A DNA stretch of 64,000 nt from Bacillota bacterium (GTDB lineage: Bacteria; Bacillota; Clostridia; Saccharofermentanales; Fastidiosipilaceae): the NCBI GenBank assembly GCA_023388435.1, contig JAEWGG010000013.1:62001-126000 (forward strand), read 5' to 3'. Position numbers and translations under genes: made by a program. The notes under the pieces are model-generated. The model searched no databases and was not told the DNA's origin. It saw nothing but the letters and a program-made list of their open reading frames with translations. Positions 7,318 to 15,378 of the stretch are shown here, in pieces; positions within the stretch are counted from its first letter, which is position 1, and each line of letters starts with the position of its first letter.

Positions 7318-9993
7318 ATGGCGAGTGTGAAGAAACAGGCGACAAAGCAGCCTGAGGATCGGGAACAGAAGCGTCTGGCGGCGGAGCAGCTGGTGGACGG
7401 CCTGGTGAAGAAGGCCCTGGTCGCCCTGGAGTCTTTCCGAAAGCTGAACCAGGAGCAGGTGGACTACATTGTGGGCAAGGCGAGTGTGGCGGCCCTGGAC
7501 CAGCATGGGAAGCTGGCGGAGTTGGCTGTTCAGGAAACGGGGCGCGGTGTTTTCGAGGACAAGGCTACGAAGAACCTCTTTGCCTGTGAGCATGTGGTTA
7601 ACAAAATGCGGCATCTCAAGACCTGTGGACTCATTGAGGAGAATGAGGTTGAGGGCCTGAGCTATATTGCGGATCCGGTTGGCGTCGTCTGCGGTATCAC
7701 ACCGGTGACCAACCCCACGTCGACCACGATTTTTAAGTCGCTGATCTGCCTGAAGACGCGGAATCCCATTATTTTTGGCTTCCATCCCAGCGCCCAGGCC
7801 TGCTCTGTTGAGGCGGCTCGCATTGTGCGGGAGGCGGCCATCGCCGCCGGTGCACCGGAGGACTGTATCCAGTGGATAGACCAGCCCAGCCTTGAGGCTT
7901 CGCAGGCCCTCATGCAGCACCCTGATGTAGCCACCATCCTGGCCACGGGCGGCAACGCCATGGTCCGCGCCGCATACAGCTGCGGTAAGCCTGCCCTGGG
8001 TGTCGGTGCAGGTAATGTGCCCGCCTACGTTGAGAAGAGCTGCAATGTGCGCCAGGCCGCCCACGACATCGTGATGAGTAAGGCCTTTGACAATGGCATG
8101 ATCTGCGCCTCTGAGCAGGCGGCCATTGTTGATGAAGAAATTTATGAGGACTTCTGCCAGGAACTCAGGAACTACCATGTGTACTTCGCCACGGAGGAGG
8201 AAAAGGCGCTCCTTGAGCGTTATATGTTCGGCTGTGAGCGCGGCGGAGGATGTGCGACAGACAGCCTGAATCCAGCTGTGGTGGGTAAGCCCGTACAGGA
8301 GATTGCCGCGGCTGCCGGATTCCAGGTCCCGGAGCGGACGACGGTCATCGCCGTGGCCTGTAGCAGCGTCGGCCCTCAGGAACCGCTGACGCGCGAGAAG
8401 CTTTCGCCGATTCTGGCCCTCCTGGTCAGCCACAGCCAGGAGGAGGGCCTGGCTCTCTCGGAGGCCATGGTCGAGTTCCACGGCCTGGGTCATTCGGCGG
8501 CCCTGCACAGTGCGGACGACCAGCTGGCCCTGGAATTTGGCAAGCGTGTCAAGGCGATTCGCATCATTCGCAATGCACCCTCGACTTTTGGCGGTATCGG
8601 CGACGTCTACAACGCCTTCTTGCCCTCCCTGACCCTGGGCTGCGGCAGCTATGGACACAACTCGGTAGGCGGCAATGTCTCGGCCATCAACCTGATCAAC
8701 ATCAAGCAAGTGGGGAGGAGACGGAACAATATGCAGTGGTTCAAGGTGCCGCCCAGAATCTATTTCGAACAGGGTTCCATTCAGTATCTCCGCAGCATGC
8801 ATGACACGGAGCGCGTCATGATTGTCTGCGACCAGTCTATGGTCAGCCTCGGCTTTGTTAAAAAAGTCACGGATGAATTGGATAAGCGCCGTAACCGTGT
8901 AGTCTATCAGCTCTTCCCCTCCATCGAACCGGATCCGGATATCACGACGATCCAGAAGGGCGTGACCCTGATGCGCGACTTCAAACCCGACACGATTATT
9001 GCCCTGGGCGGCGGCTCGGTCATGGATGCGGCCAAGGCCATGTGGATGTTCTATGAGCAGCCGGATGTGGACTTCCGGGACATGGTGCAGAAGTTCATGG
9101 ACATCCGCAAGCGTGCCTTCCGCTTCCCGGAGCTGGGCAAAATTGCGAAGATGGTCTGCATTCCTACCACCTCGGGCACGGGCTCGGAGGTCACCCCCTT
9201 CGTCGTGGTTTCAGACAAGGCAAATAATAAAAAGTATCCGGTGGCGGACTACTCCCTGACGCCGTCCATCGCGATTATCGACCCTTCTTTCGTCATGAAT
9301 GTGCCGGCGCGCATTGTGGCGGACACGGGTATGGATGTGCTGACCCACGCCACGGAGGCCTTCGTCTCGACTCTGGCCAATGACTATACCGACGGTCTGG
9401 CCCTGCAGGCGATCAAGCTGGTCTTCCGCTATCTTGAGCGTTCGGTGACCCGCGGCGCGGCGGATCCGGAGGCTAAGGAAAAGATGCACAACGCCTCAAC
9501 CATTGCGGGTATGGCCTTCGCCAACGCCTTCCTTGGCATTTCTCACTCGCTCTCGCATAAGATTGGCGGCGTCTTCCACAGTGTCCATGGACGGACAAAC
9601 GCCGTACTCCTGCCCCATGTCATCCTCTATAACGGGACGAAGCCGAACAAGATGGCGACCTGGCCGAAGTACAACTACTATCGGGCGGACGAGCGCTACT
9701 TGGAGATCGCCCAGGCCCTGGGCCTGGAGGCCAAGACACCTCAGGAGGGCGTGATCGCCTTCGCTCGGGCGGTGCGTGAGCTGGCGACAAAAGTCGGCAT
9801 TCCGGCCAGCTTTGCCGAGATGGGCATCAAGGCGGAGGACTGGGAGGCCGAGGTCCACAACCTGGCGATGATGGCCTATGAGGACCAGTGCTCCCCCGCA
9901 AACCCCGTCCTGCCCCAGGTCAAGGACATGGAGCGCATACTCCGCGAGGCCTATACAGGCGAGTTGAATTTTCAACAGGTGACGGGGTGCTGA
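7318..9993 (+). CDS. adhE: Bifunctional acetaldehyde-CoA/alcohol dehydrogenase
   Basis: AdhE reduces acetyl-CoA through acetaldehyde to ethanol with two NADH and is a main fermentative redox outlet in anaerobes. The 891-residue length is normal for the fusion. The N-terminal half is a CoA-acylating aldehyde dehydrogenase with PVTNPTSTTIFKS, NDNGMICASEQ-like context (FDNGMICASEQ) around the catalytic Cys, and GCGSYGHNSVGGN. The linker leads to an iron-dependent alcohol dehydrogenase with GGGSVMDAAK, GTGSEVTPF and the His-rich ISHSLSHKIGGVFH segment. The ATG has AGAAAGGA about seven bases upstream. It is monocistronic, bounded by a dyad-containing promoter region and a terminator at 10069-10119. 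Confidence 0.97.
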   Translation: MASVKKQATKQPEDREQKRLAAEQLVDGLVKKALVALESFRKLNQEQVDYIVGKASVAALDQHGKLAELAVQETGRGVFEDKATKNLFACEHVVNKMRHLKTCGLIEENEVEGLSYIADPVGVVCGITPVTNPTSTTIFKSLICLKTRNPIIFGFHPSAQACSVEAARIVREAAIAAGAPEDCIQWIDQPSLEASQALMQHPDVATILATGGNAMVRAAYSCGKPALGVGAGNVPAYVEKSCNVRQAAHDIVMSKAFDNGMICASEQAAIVDEEIYEDFCQELRNYHVYFATEEEKALLERYMFGCERGGGCATDSLNPAVVGKPVQEIAAAAGFQVPERTTVIAVACSSVGPQEPLTREKLSPILALLVSHSQEEGLALSEAMVEFHGLGHSAALHSADDQLALEFGKRVKAIRIIRNAPSTFGGIGDVYNAFLPSLTLGCGSYGHNSVGGNVSAINLINIKQVGRRRNNMQWFKVPPRIYFEQGSIQYLRSMHDTERVMIVCDQSMVSLGFVKKVTDELDKRRNRVVYQLFPSIEPDPDITTIQKGVTLMRDFKPDTIIALGGGSVMDAAKAMWMFYEQPDVDFRDMVQKFMDIRKRAFRFPELGKIAKMVCIPTTSGTGSEVTPFVVVSDKANNKKYPVADYSLTPSIAIIDPSFVMNVPARIVADTGMDVLTHATEAFVSTLANDYTDGLALQAIKLVFRYLERSVTRGAADPEAKEKMHNASTIAGMAFANAFLGISHSLSHKIGGVFHSVHGRTNAVLLPHVILYNGTKPNKMATWPKYNYYRADERYLEIAQALGLEAKTPQEGVIAFARAVRELATKVGIPASFAEMGIKAEDWEAEVHNLAMMAYEDQCSPANPVLPQVKDMERILREAYTGELNFQQVTGC

Positions 9994-10068
9994 GGACCCA
10001 GCTCAAAACCGTGGATGCGTTCCAGGTCCCACGGCCCGAGTGAGCAGTAGTATTTCTGGGGCCTATCG

Positions 10069-10119
10069 CCTCCCATCTCTTGGACAGATACGAAAGTCCG
10101 AGGGCTGGGAGGCTTTTTG
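10069..10119 (+). terminator. Intrinsic terminator downstream of adhE
   Basis: CCTCCCA (10069-10075) pairs with TGGGAGG (10106-10112), with an inner GGAC/GTCC stem, followed by CTTTTTG. It lies 76 bases after the adhE stop. The rest of the 386-base gap to 10380 holds the promoter below and no supported gene. Confidence 0.8.
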
Positions 10120-10298
10120 TGCTGAGGTCGCTCTGTTCGAGCGAAAGGATGCACGCGTTCCCAGATTCTGCTCGTTCACCGAGAGCGCGCAGGATGATTT
10201 GCGCCGTGCCCGGCCTCTGCGGATGCGCCTAGCGTGTGGCCTGTAAGTCAGTGAGGAGCTTAAATGCTTAAAAGTTAGAAGGATTCCAATATGTATAG

Positions 10299-10329
10299 TT
10301 GAAGAATTTATTATTTTTTGTAATAATAT
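10299..10329 (+). promoter_or_regulatory. Sigma-A-type promoter for the ABC/HExxH cassette
   Basis: TTGAAG (10299-10304), a 16-base very AT-rich spacer and TAATAA (10321-10326, continuing TAATAATAT) lie about 50 bases ahead of the cassette's first ATG. The local AT-richness makes chance matches more likely. Confidence 0.5.
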
Positions 10330-10379
10330 GAAAAACTAAATAGCTAAAACAACGGCTGTTTTCCCTGAGGTGAGCACAG

Positions 10380-10733
10380 ATGCAAACACATGATGCCCAG
10401 TCGCTGTATGTCCGAATCATTCGAATCCTGAGTCCAGTATTTATTTTTCTCTTGGGGGTTTTAGGCTACCTGCTCATCAACATCAAGCGGGAGCAGGAGC
10501 TCATGGCGCGTTTTATCCGCGAGACTGTGATCGGGAAGACAGAGCTGCGCGTCTTTGGTGTACAGACGCTGGAGCTTGAGGGCCATAAGCTGGGGGAGAA
10601 GTACACGCTCAGTATCCATCACGCCCCAATTCACGACTTTATGCCATTTTTGGCAGGGGCCGTGCTTCTGTTACTCTGCAGTCTGCTGGTGCTTCTGTAC
10701 AAATTAAGTAAAAGGAAGGGAAACCGGGGATGA
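10380..10733 (+). CDS. Small two-TM membrane protein of an ABC cassette, function unknown
   Basis: I do not recognise a named family. The 117-residue protein has a membrane segment at about residues 15-33 (IRILSPVFIFLLGVLGYLLI), a roughly 50-residue loop rich in short strands, a second segment at about 85-107, and a basic tail. This suggests both ends are cytoplasmic and the loop is outside. The ATG at 10380 has GAGGTGAG shortly upstream. Its stop overlaps the start of the ABC ATPase by four bases (ATGA), so the two are translationally coupled and probably work together. It could be an accessory or immunity-type subunit of the transporter. Confidence 0.7.
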   Translation: MQTHDAQSLYVRIIRILSPVFIFLLGVLGYLLINIKREQELMARFIRETVIGKTELRVFGVQTLELEGHKLGEKYTLSIHHAPIHDFMPFLAGAVLLLLCSLLVLLYKLSKRKGNRG

Positions 10734-11437
10734 AGAACGTCTTAGACCTGCAGCATTACAGCTTTTCCTATGGGGATAAGCAGGTTCTCAAGGATGTGTC
10801 CCTGTGTCTGAGAGAGGGTGAAATACTGGGCCTGCTCGGGGAGAACGGCTCAGGCAAGACCACCCTGCTCAACAGCATCTATGGCTTTATTGGTAAGGCC
10901 GATCTCCTTCTCAACGGTCAAGAAGGGCCTAATCGTGAGCAGATACAGGCCCTCGTCAGCTATGTGGAAGACAGCCCCAATCTGCTCCGGCACCTCAGCG
11001 CGCGGCAGTTCCTGGATTTTGTGATTCACAGCGAAAAGTATCCGAGGGAGGAGGCCTGGAAAGAGGCCGAGAAGCTTTTAGCCCTATTCAAAATTGAGGA
11101 GGCGGACCAGAATAAGCTCTTAAAGAACTATTCCTTCGGGATGCGCAAAAAAATCCAATTGATTTCCGAATTGCTCCTCAATAAGCCTCTGCTGATGGTC
11201 GATGAACCCACGAATGGTCTGGATATCGGAATGATCATCCAGCTAAAGCGCCTTTTTCAGAAAAAAAGAGACAAGGGAGGCTGTGCGCTTCTGATATCTT
11301 CACACAACACGGGTTTTATGGAGGGACTCTGCGACCGTGTTCTGCTGATCTACCAGGGTCGAATCCACCAGGAAATACAGATGAGCGCGGAGACGCGGCT
11401 GGAAAAGATTTATTCTGAAGTGGTGGAGGGGCAATGA
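10730..11437 (+). CDS. ABC transporter ATP-binding protein
   Basis: The 235-residue ATPase has Walker A GENGSGKTTLL (about residues 38-48), a signature YSFGMRKKIQL replacing canonical LSGGQ, Walker B LLMVDEPTNGLD and a switch His in ISSHN. The deviant FGM signature and short length are typical of ATPases that pair with ABC-2-like permeases, including those handling lantibiotics, drugs or membrane-active peptides. It overlaps its neighbours by four bases on both sides, so the cassette is one operon. The substrate is not evident. Confidence 0.93.
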   Translation: MKNVLDLQHYSFSYGDKQVLKDVSLCLREGEILGLLGENGSGKTTLLNSIYGFIGKADLLLNGQEGPNREQIQALVSYVEDSPNLLRHLSARQFLDFVIHSEKYPREEAWKEAEKLLALFKIEEADQNKLLKNYSFGMRKKIQLISELLLNKPLLMVDEPTNGLDIGMIIQLKRLFQKKRDKGGCALLISSHNTGFMEGLCDRVLLIYQGRIHQEIQMSAETRLEKIYSEVVEGQ

Positions 11438-12678
11438 TGCGAGCGCTTTTACGTGTTCGGACTCAGATGTTGAGAAACATGCTGGGGGAACAGATCAATA
11501 AGTTCCCCTATCTCCTGTCGGCGCTGATTCTGCTGCCCCTGTTCCTGTATACGGCAATGGAGTTTGTCGTGCCTGAGGACTTGCGGAGCATGGCCCTGGC
11601 CTCCCGCTTCCTGGATATCCTGACCGCCGTGCCCAGAAGCTTTGCGATGCTTGTCTTTCCCCTGTCCTTGCTGGCGGTCCCTCTGGCTATCTACCTGCAC
11701 GGCTGCTATTTAAAAAGCCTGTATCAATATAGGAGCAGGCCCATCCAGGCGCGCTTACTCCTGTGTTCCAATCTCTTCGTCGCACTGCAGGCTCTGGCTG
11801 GTCTTATATTTCTATTGGTTTTTTTCTTTTTTCAAAAAACGCAGACGGGCCTGTTCCCCCTGCTATTAGTCTCCCTACTCTTCAGCCTGTTCTCGCAGAT
11901 CTATGTGGGAATCCTGGTCCTGCTCAATTTTTTAGTTTACGGGCTACTTCCGAACGCTTGGCTTCGAGGTCGCGAGCGTTCCGTTTTTGTCCTTGTATCC
12001 TTGGCGCTCACGGCGCTGCTACTTGTCACGCTTGTGCGTATGGGGGACTGGTTCGATAGCGCGTTCTCCGTAACCTGGCTCAGCTACGTCCTGTGGCCGA
12101 CGATTCTGGGACTGCTGCTCCTGGCCTGTCTCAAGTTAAGATGGGAGCCCTATCAAGACAGAACTACAGACAAAAAAGAAAGGCTGTTCTTTTCTCGCTC
12201 GAAGATCGACAACAGAAGCCTGTATTTGTTAACGCTCTGGGATATACGGCAAATTTACAGGGAGACCATCGGCAGCATTCTCATTCTGGCCCTGGGATTT
12301 TTCATTGTAAAGGAGCACGTGCTGCTGAGAGCTGAAATGCTGATTCCCCCGATGCTTGTCCTCCTGTGTGTGCTCTCGAATGGCCGGATCTGGCACTTTA
12401 ATCGCTTTTTCGCGCACAGGCCGAAGTCCTGTCTTAGAAAGTTATTGCTGCAGGATTTTATTTGCTCTCTGCTGGCACTGTATTTTCTGTTCGGCCTCTA
12501 TGCCTTACTCATGGGCGGTCTTTCGCTCAGGGCTCTGCTTCTGTGGGGCCTCTTGTTCGCAGGAGTTCATCTCTTGCAGTGTAAGGTTCAATTAGAGATC
12601 GATGATGGGGCGGGGCAGTTCATCTTTATTTTTACCTATGGTCTGTTCATTATGATTATGGGGGCGCTTTTTGCATAA
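11434..12678 (+). CDS. ABC-type permease, polytopic membrane protein
   Basis: The 414-residue protein is very hydrophobic, with about ten predicted membrane segments and a short charged loop near residues 238-260 (QDRTTDKKERLFFSRSK). It has no ATPase motif and sits directly after the ATPase with an ATGATG overlap, so it is taken as the membrane subunit. No sequence signature for a specific substrate is visible. Its stop TAA shares a base with the ATG of the HExxH protein. Confidence 0.85.
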   Translation: MMRALLRVRTQMLRNMLGEQINKFPYLLSALILLPLFLYTAMEFVVPEDLRSMALASRFLDILTAVPRSFAMLVFPLSLLAVPLAIYLHGCYLKSLYQYRSRPIQARLLLCSNLFVALQALAGLIFLLVFFFFQKTQTGLFPLLLVSLLFSLFSQIYVGILVLLNFLVYGLLPNAWLRGRERSVFVLVSLALTALLLVTLVRMGDWFDSAFSVTWLSYVLWPTILGLLLLACLKLRWEPYQDRTTDKKERLFFSRSKIDNRSLYLLTLWDIRQIYRETIGSILILALGFFIVKEHVLLRAEMLIPPMLVLLCVLSNGRIWHFNRFFAHRPKSCLRKLLLQDFICSLLALYFLFGLYALLMGGLSLRALLLWGLLFAGVHLLQCKVQLEIDDGAGQFIFIFTYGLFIMIMGALFA

Positions 12679-13298
12679 TGTTGGATCTTGTTCGAGGTGT
12701 ATGGAATAAAGATGGGGCAATATGGGATCAGAGATTGGGCCTGCAAATAAAAAAAGAAGAGGTGGATAGGAGATACGAAGAACTGGCGGAAGCGTATGAC
12801 TGGAGACAGTCTGGCCATTTATTCCCCGTATCTTTGTGGCATGAAAGACGCTTTGTAATGCTTATGCTGTTTTCACTTTACGGCTTGATCCCATGTGCTT
12901 TTATGATTCCTGTAATTATTGCGAAAGACATACTGGGGACTAGCTATTTGGAACATGCATTAAATGCGTATTTCATATTTATTTTTAGTGTTTCAGCTCA
13001 TGAGATGTTACACGCATTAGTATATTGGCACTACAATAAGAAATGTAATGGCTACTTTTCTTTAAAAGGCCTATCTTTATCATTTTGTTTCTTATGTGCT
13101 GGCTTAGCGAGTCGGGAGAGAATGCTTATCGCTATGGCCCCCGTATTTACACTTGTACCGTTGCTCTTACTCTGCTCGCTTTTTTTTCCATTTTATTATT
13201 TTGAATTTATGATCGTATCTGTGTATCAAATTTTAGCGAGTGTTTTTGAAACGGACGGTCAAGACTTTATCAGGTGGTGTAGGAGCAAGGGGAGCTAA
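12678..13298 (+). CDS. DUF3267-like HExxH integral membrane protein (putative zincin)
   Basis: The 206-residue protein has a roughly 60-residue soluble N-terminus and about four membrane segments. Within or near one of these lies HEMLH (SVSAHEMLHALVYWHY, about residue 115), a zinc-metallopeptidase motif like that of DUF3267/YjzB-type membrane zincins. The gene is noticeably AT-richer than those downstream. It starts on the last base of the permease stop codon, so it belongs to the transporter cassette. A membrane protease could process an exported peptide or confer resistance to one; this is inference. Confidence 0.72.
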   Translation: MLDLVRGVWNKDGAIWDQRLGLQIKKEEVDRRYEELAEAYDWRQSGHLFPVSLWHERRFVMLMLFSLYGLIPCAFMIPVIIAKDILGTSYLEHALNAYFIFIFSVSAHEMLHALVYWHYNKKCNGYFSLKGLSLSFCFLCAGLASRERMLIAMAPVFTLVPLLLLCSLFFPFYYFEFMIVSVYQILASVFETDGQDFIRWCRSKGS

Positions 13299-13432
13299 AC
13301 CTCGATATTTTCCCTGTTCTGGCTTTCGTTTACAATGGAGGTCCTGAGACAGAGCTGGCCTTCTTGGCCTTACAGCTCCGCCTGCAGCGGGGCTGTTTTT
13401 ATAGGGAAATCAGAGAGAGCGAGGGACTTCTT

Positions 13433-13990
13433 ATGCTTTTACATACAGACCAGGCCGTGCTGCTGGCCATTGACTATCAGGAGCGCATTATGCGGGCCAT
13501 GGCCCAGAGCGAAGAACTCTGTGCTGCGGGTCTGAGACTCTGTCAGGGCGCTCAGCTGCTGGGCCTGCCACTGCTCTATACGGAGCAGTATCCAGAAGGC
13601 CTGGGGGCCAGTCGGGAGGACTTCCAGGCGATTTATACGCAGATGGGGGGACGGGGCTTTGCGAAAAAAGTGTTCAATGCCCTGGCGCTTGCGGACTTTA
13701 GCCAGGCCTTGGACGAGCAGCTTGGCATGGGGCGCAGACAGTTTATCCTGGCAGGTGTGGAGGCCCACATCTGTGTGCGCCAGACAGCCCTGGCCCTTCT
13801 GGACCGCGGCTTGGAGGTTTATGTTGCTGCGGATGCCTGTTCCTCCCGCAGGCTGGAGCATCGGGACTGGGCCTATCAGGAGCTCCGCCAGCTGGGGGCC
13901 CGGCTCTGTTCGGTGGAGAGTCTGCTCTATGAGCTGCTTGGCGGGGCTGAGCATCCCCAGTTTAAGGCCACAGCGAAACTTATTAAGTAA
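13433..13990 (+). CDS. Isochorismatase-family cysteine hydrolase
   Basis: The 185-residue protein has the catalytic triad of the family: Asp in AIDYQERI (about residue 14), Lys in FAKKVFNAL and Cys in GVEAHICVRQTA. Relatives hydrolyse isochorismate, nicotinamide or other amides; the substrate here cannot be told. The ATG at 13433 has GAGGGA seven bases upstream. A longer frame from a TTG at 13364 lacks a binding site and would add an unconserved tail. It ends 15 bases before the RCC1-like gene and may be co-transcribed with it. Confidence 0.88.
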   Translation: MLLHTDQAVLLAIDYQERIMRAMAQSEELCAAGLRLCQGAQLLGLPLLYTEQYPEGLGASREDFQAIYTQMGGRGFAKKVFNALALADFSQALDEQLGMGRRQFILAGVEAHICVRQTALALLDRGLEVYVAADACSSRRLEHRDWAYQELRQLGARLCSVESLLYELLGGAEHPQFKATAKLIK

Positions 13991-14005
13991 CAGGGGAGAA
14001 AAGAC

Positions 14006-15352
14006 ATGCGTCAGCGCAAAATACAGCCTAATGATTCCGCCTGGGACCAGCCCCCTGTAGCGGGACCTGCGAAGCCTGAGGACTGGGAGGGCCTGGAAAC
14101 GGAGGACTTTCCCGGGGCGGACGACGTCTACCAGGAGATGGCGCAGATGCTGGATCAGCCAGCCCGCCGGCCCATCCTGGGGCGGTTGGTACTGCTTCTC
14201 ATCCTGGCCCTCCTTGTTGGTCTGGCCTACTGGTGGAGCCAGCAGCGCCAGGCCCAGGATGCGAACGGGCAGCTGGCTTCGAGCCAGACGCCGACGGCGA
14301 CGAGCGCCGCGGCGAAGAAGAGTCCGGAAGATTACTGGAATCTGGCCCTGACAGCCCGTGAGCGGGGGCAATTTTACGAGAGCGCCCGCCTGTTACTCCT
14401 CTTGCAGGAGCAGGCGGAAGCGGGGCCAGAGCTCCAGGGCAAGGCCCGTCAGTTGTTGCGGGAGATCTATGCGGGGGACCTTAATGTTCTGGTGGCGGGT
14501 CTCGGCTTTAGCGCCGCTATTCGTCCCGATGGTTCCGTTCTGGAGCATGGATATTTGAAAGAAGCGGGGCTCTGGCAGCAGGCGGCCAAAGAACTGGAGA
14601 AGAAGGCCTGCGTATCCCTGGCCCTGACAGCGGACAGCCTGTTCCGCCTCTACGCGGATGGAACGGTGGGCTATCAGACGGTGAGCGAGCAGCCAGAGAT
14701 GTGGAAGGGACTCAAAGACTGGCAGCAGGTGGTCAGTATCCAGGCCTCAGAGGGCCTGGTGGCTGGCCTGGTGGCGGACGGCCATGTCCGTCTGGCCGGT
14801 CCGGAGGCCGAGCCCGGCTTGCAGGAAGCTGTAGCTCAGTGGACGGATATCCGCCATATTGACCTCGGACCAGGGGTCGTTGCGGCTGTGGACACGTCAG
14901 GGCGGGTGCACCTGGCAGGGTCCAGGGCAAGTCAGTACCAGGACCTGGAACGTGCGGCAGGACTGCGTCTGGTCCGCCTCGCGAAGACCTATGCTGTGGC
15001 CGTTTCAGAGGCTGGCCAGATGATTTTTAGCGGGCGTCCGGACTGGCTTACGGAGGAGGTCCAGGTCCAGCAGGCGGCGGATGTCCTGGCCCTGGATGAG
15101 CAGCTCTACATCCTGGATGCTCAGGGCAAGATCCAGAGTTATGGAATCAACACAGATGGCCAATTGGCCGCCAGGGATCTGGAACAGGTTATGGCCATAG
15201 CGGCCGCGTCACAGCACATGATTGCTCTTCAGGAGAACGGGCGTATCCAGGGGCGGGGGGCTGAACTGGATACGGGCAAGCGTGTTTATGTGAATTTTAG
15301 CGAGGAGGAAAAGGCTGGGCTCCCCCTGTTGCGCCGCTTGGGTGAGGGCTGA
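14006..15352 (+). CDS. Membrane-anchored RCC1-like beta-propeller protein
   Basis: The 448-residue protein has an acidic, proline-rich cytoplasmic N-terminus, one membrane segment at about residues 57-73, a Q/A/T-rich spacer and an extracellular part. The first portion of that part is helical (ARERGQFYESARLLLLLQEQ, TPR-like). From about residue 165 it has degenerate RCC1-type repeats: units such as SAAIRPDGSVLEHG, LFRLYADGTV and LYILDAQGKIQSYGINTDGQL. RCC1 propellers usually bind proteins. The ATG has AGGGGAG eight bases upstream. It lies 26 bases before the FHA-RodA gene, so a role in envelope assembly is likely. It is not a recognised named protein. Confidence 0.75.
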   Translation: MRQRKIQPNDSAWDQPPVAGPAKPEDWEGLETEDFPGADDVYQEMAQMLDQPARRPILGRLVLLLILALLVGLAYWWSQQRQAQDANGQLASSQTPTATSAAAKKSPEDYWNLALTARERGQFYESARLLLLLQEQAEAGPELQGKARQLLREIYAGDLNVLVAGLGFSAAIRPDGSVLEHGYLKEAGLWQQAAKELEKKACVSLALTADSLFRLYADGTVGYQTVSEQPEMWKGLKDWQQVVSIQASEGLVAGLVADGHVRLAGPEAEPGLQEAVAQWTDIRHIDLGPGVVAAVDTSGRVHLAGSRASQYQDLERAAGLRLVRLAKTYAVAVSEAGQMIFSGRPDWLTEEVQVQQAADVLALDEQLYILDAQGKIQSYGINTDGQLAARDLEQVMAIAAASQHMIALQENGRIQGRGAELDTGKRVYVNFSEEEKAGLPLLRRLGEG

Positions 15353-15378
15353 GTCCATTCATTAGATGAGGAGGGCCT

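Noticed and set aside
7225..8802. 525-codon minus-strand frame opposite adhE
   Set aside because: Long antisense frames are common in this GC-rich coding sequence; the plus strand is an unambiguous AdhE.
10040..10246. 68-codon frame downstream of adhE
   Set aside because: It spans the adhE terminator and has no ribosome binding site.
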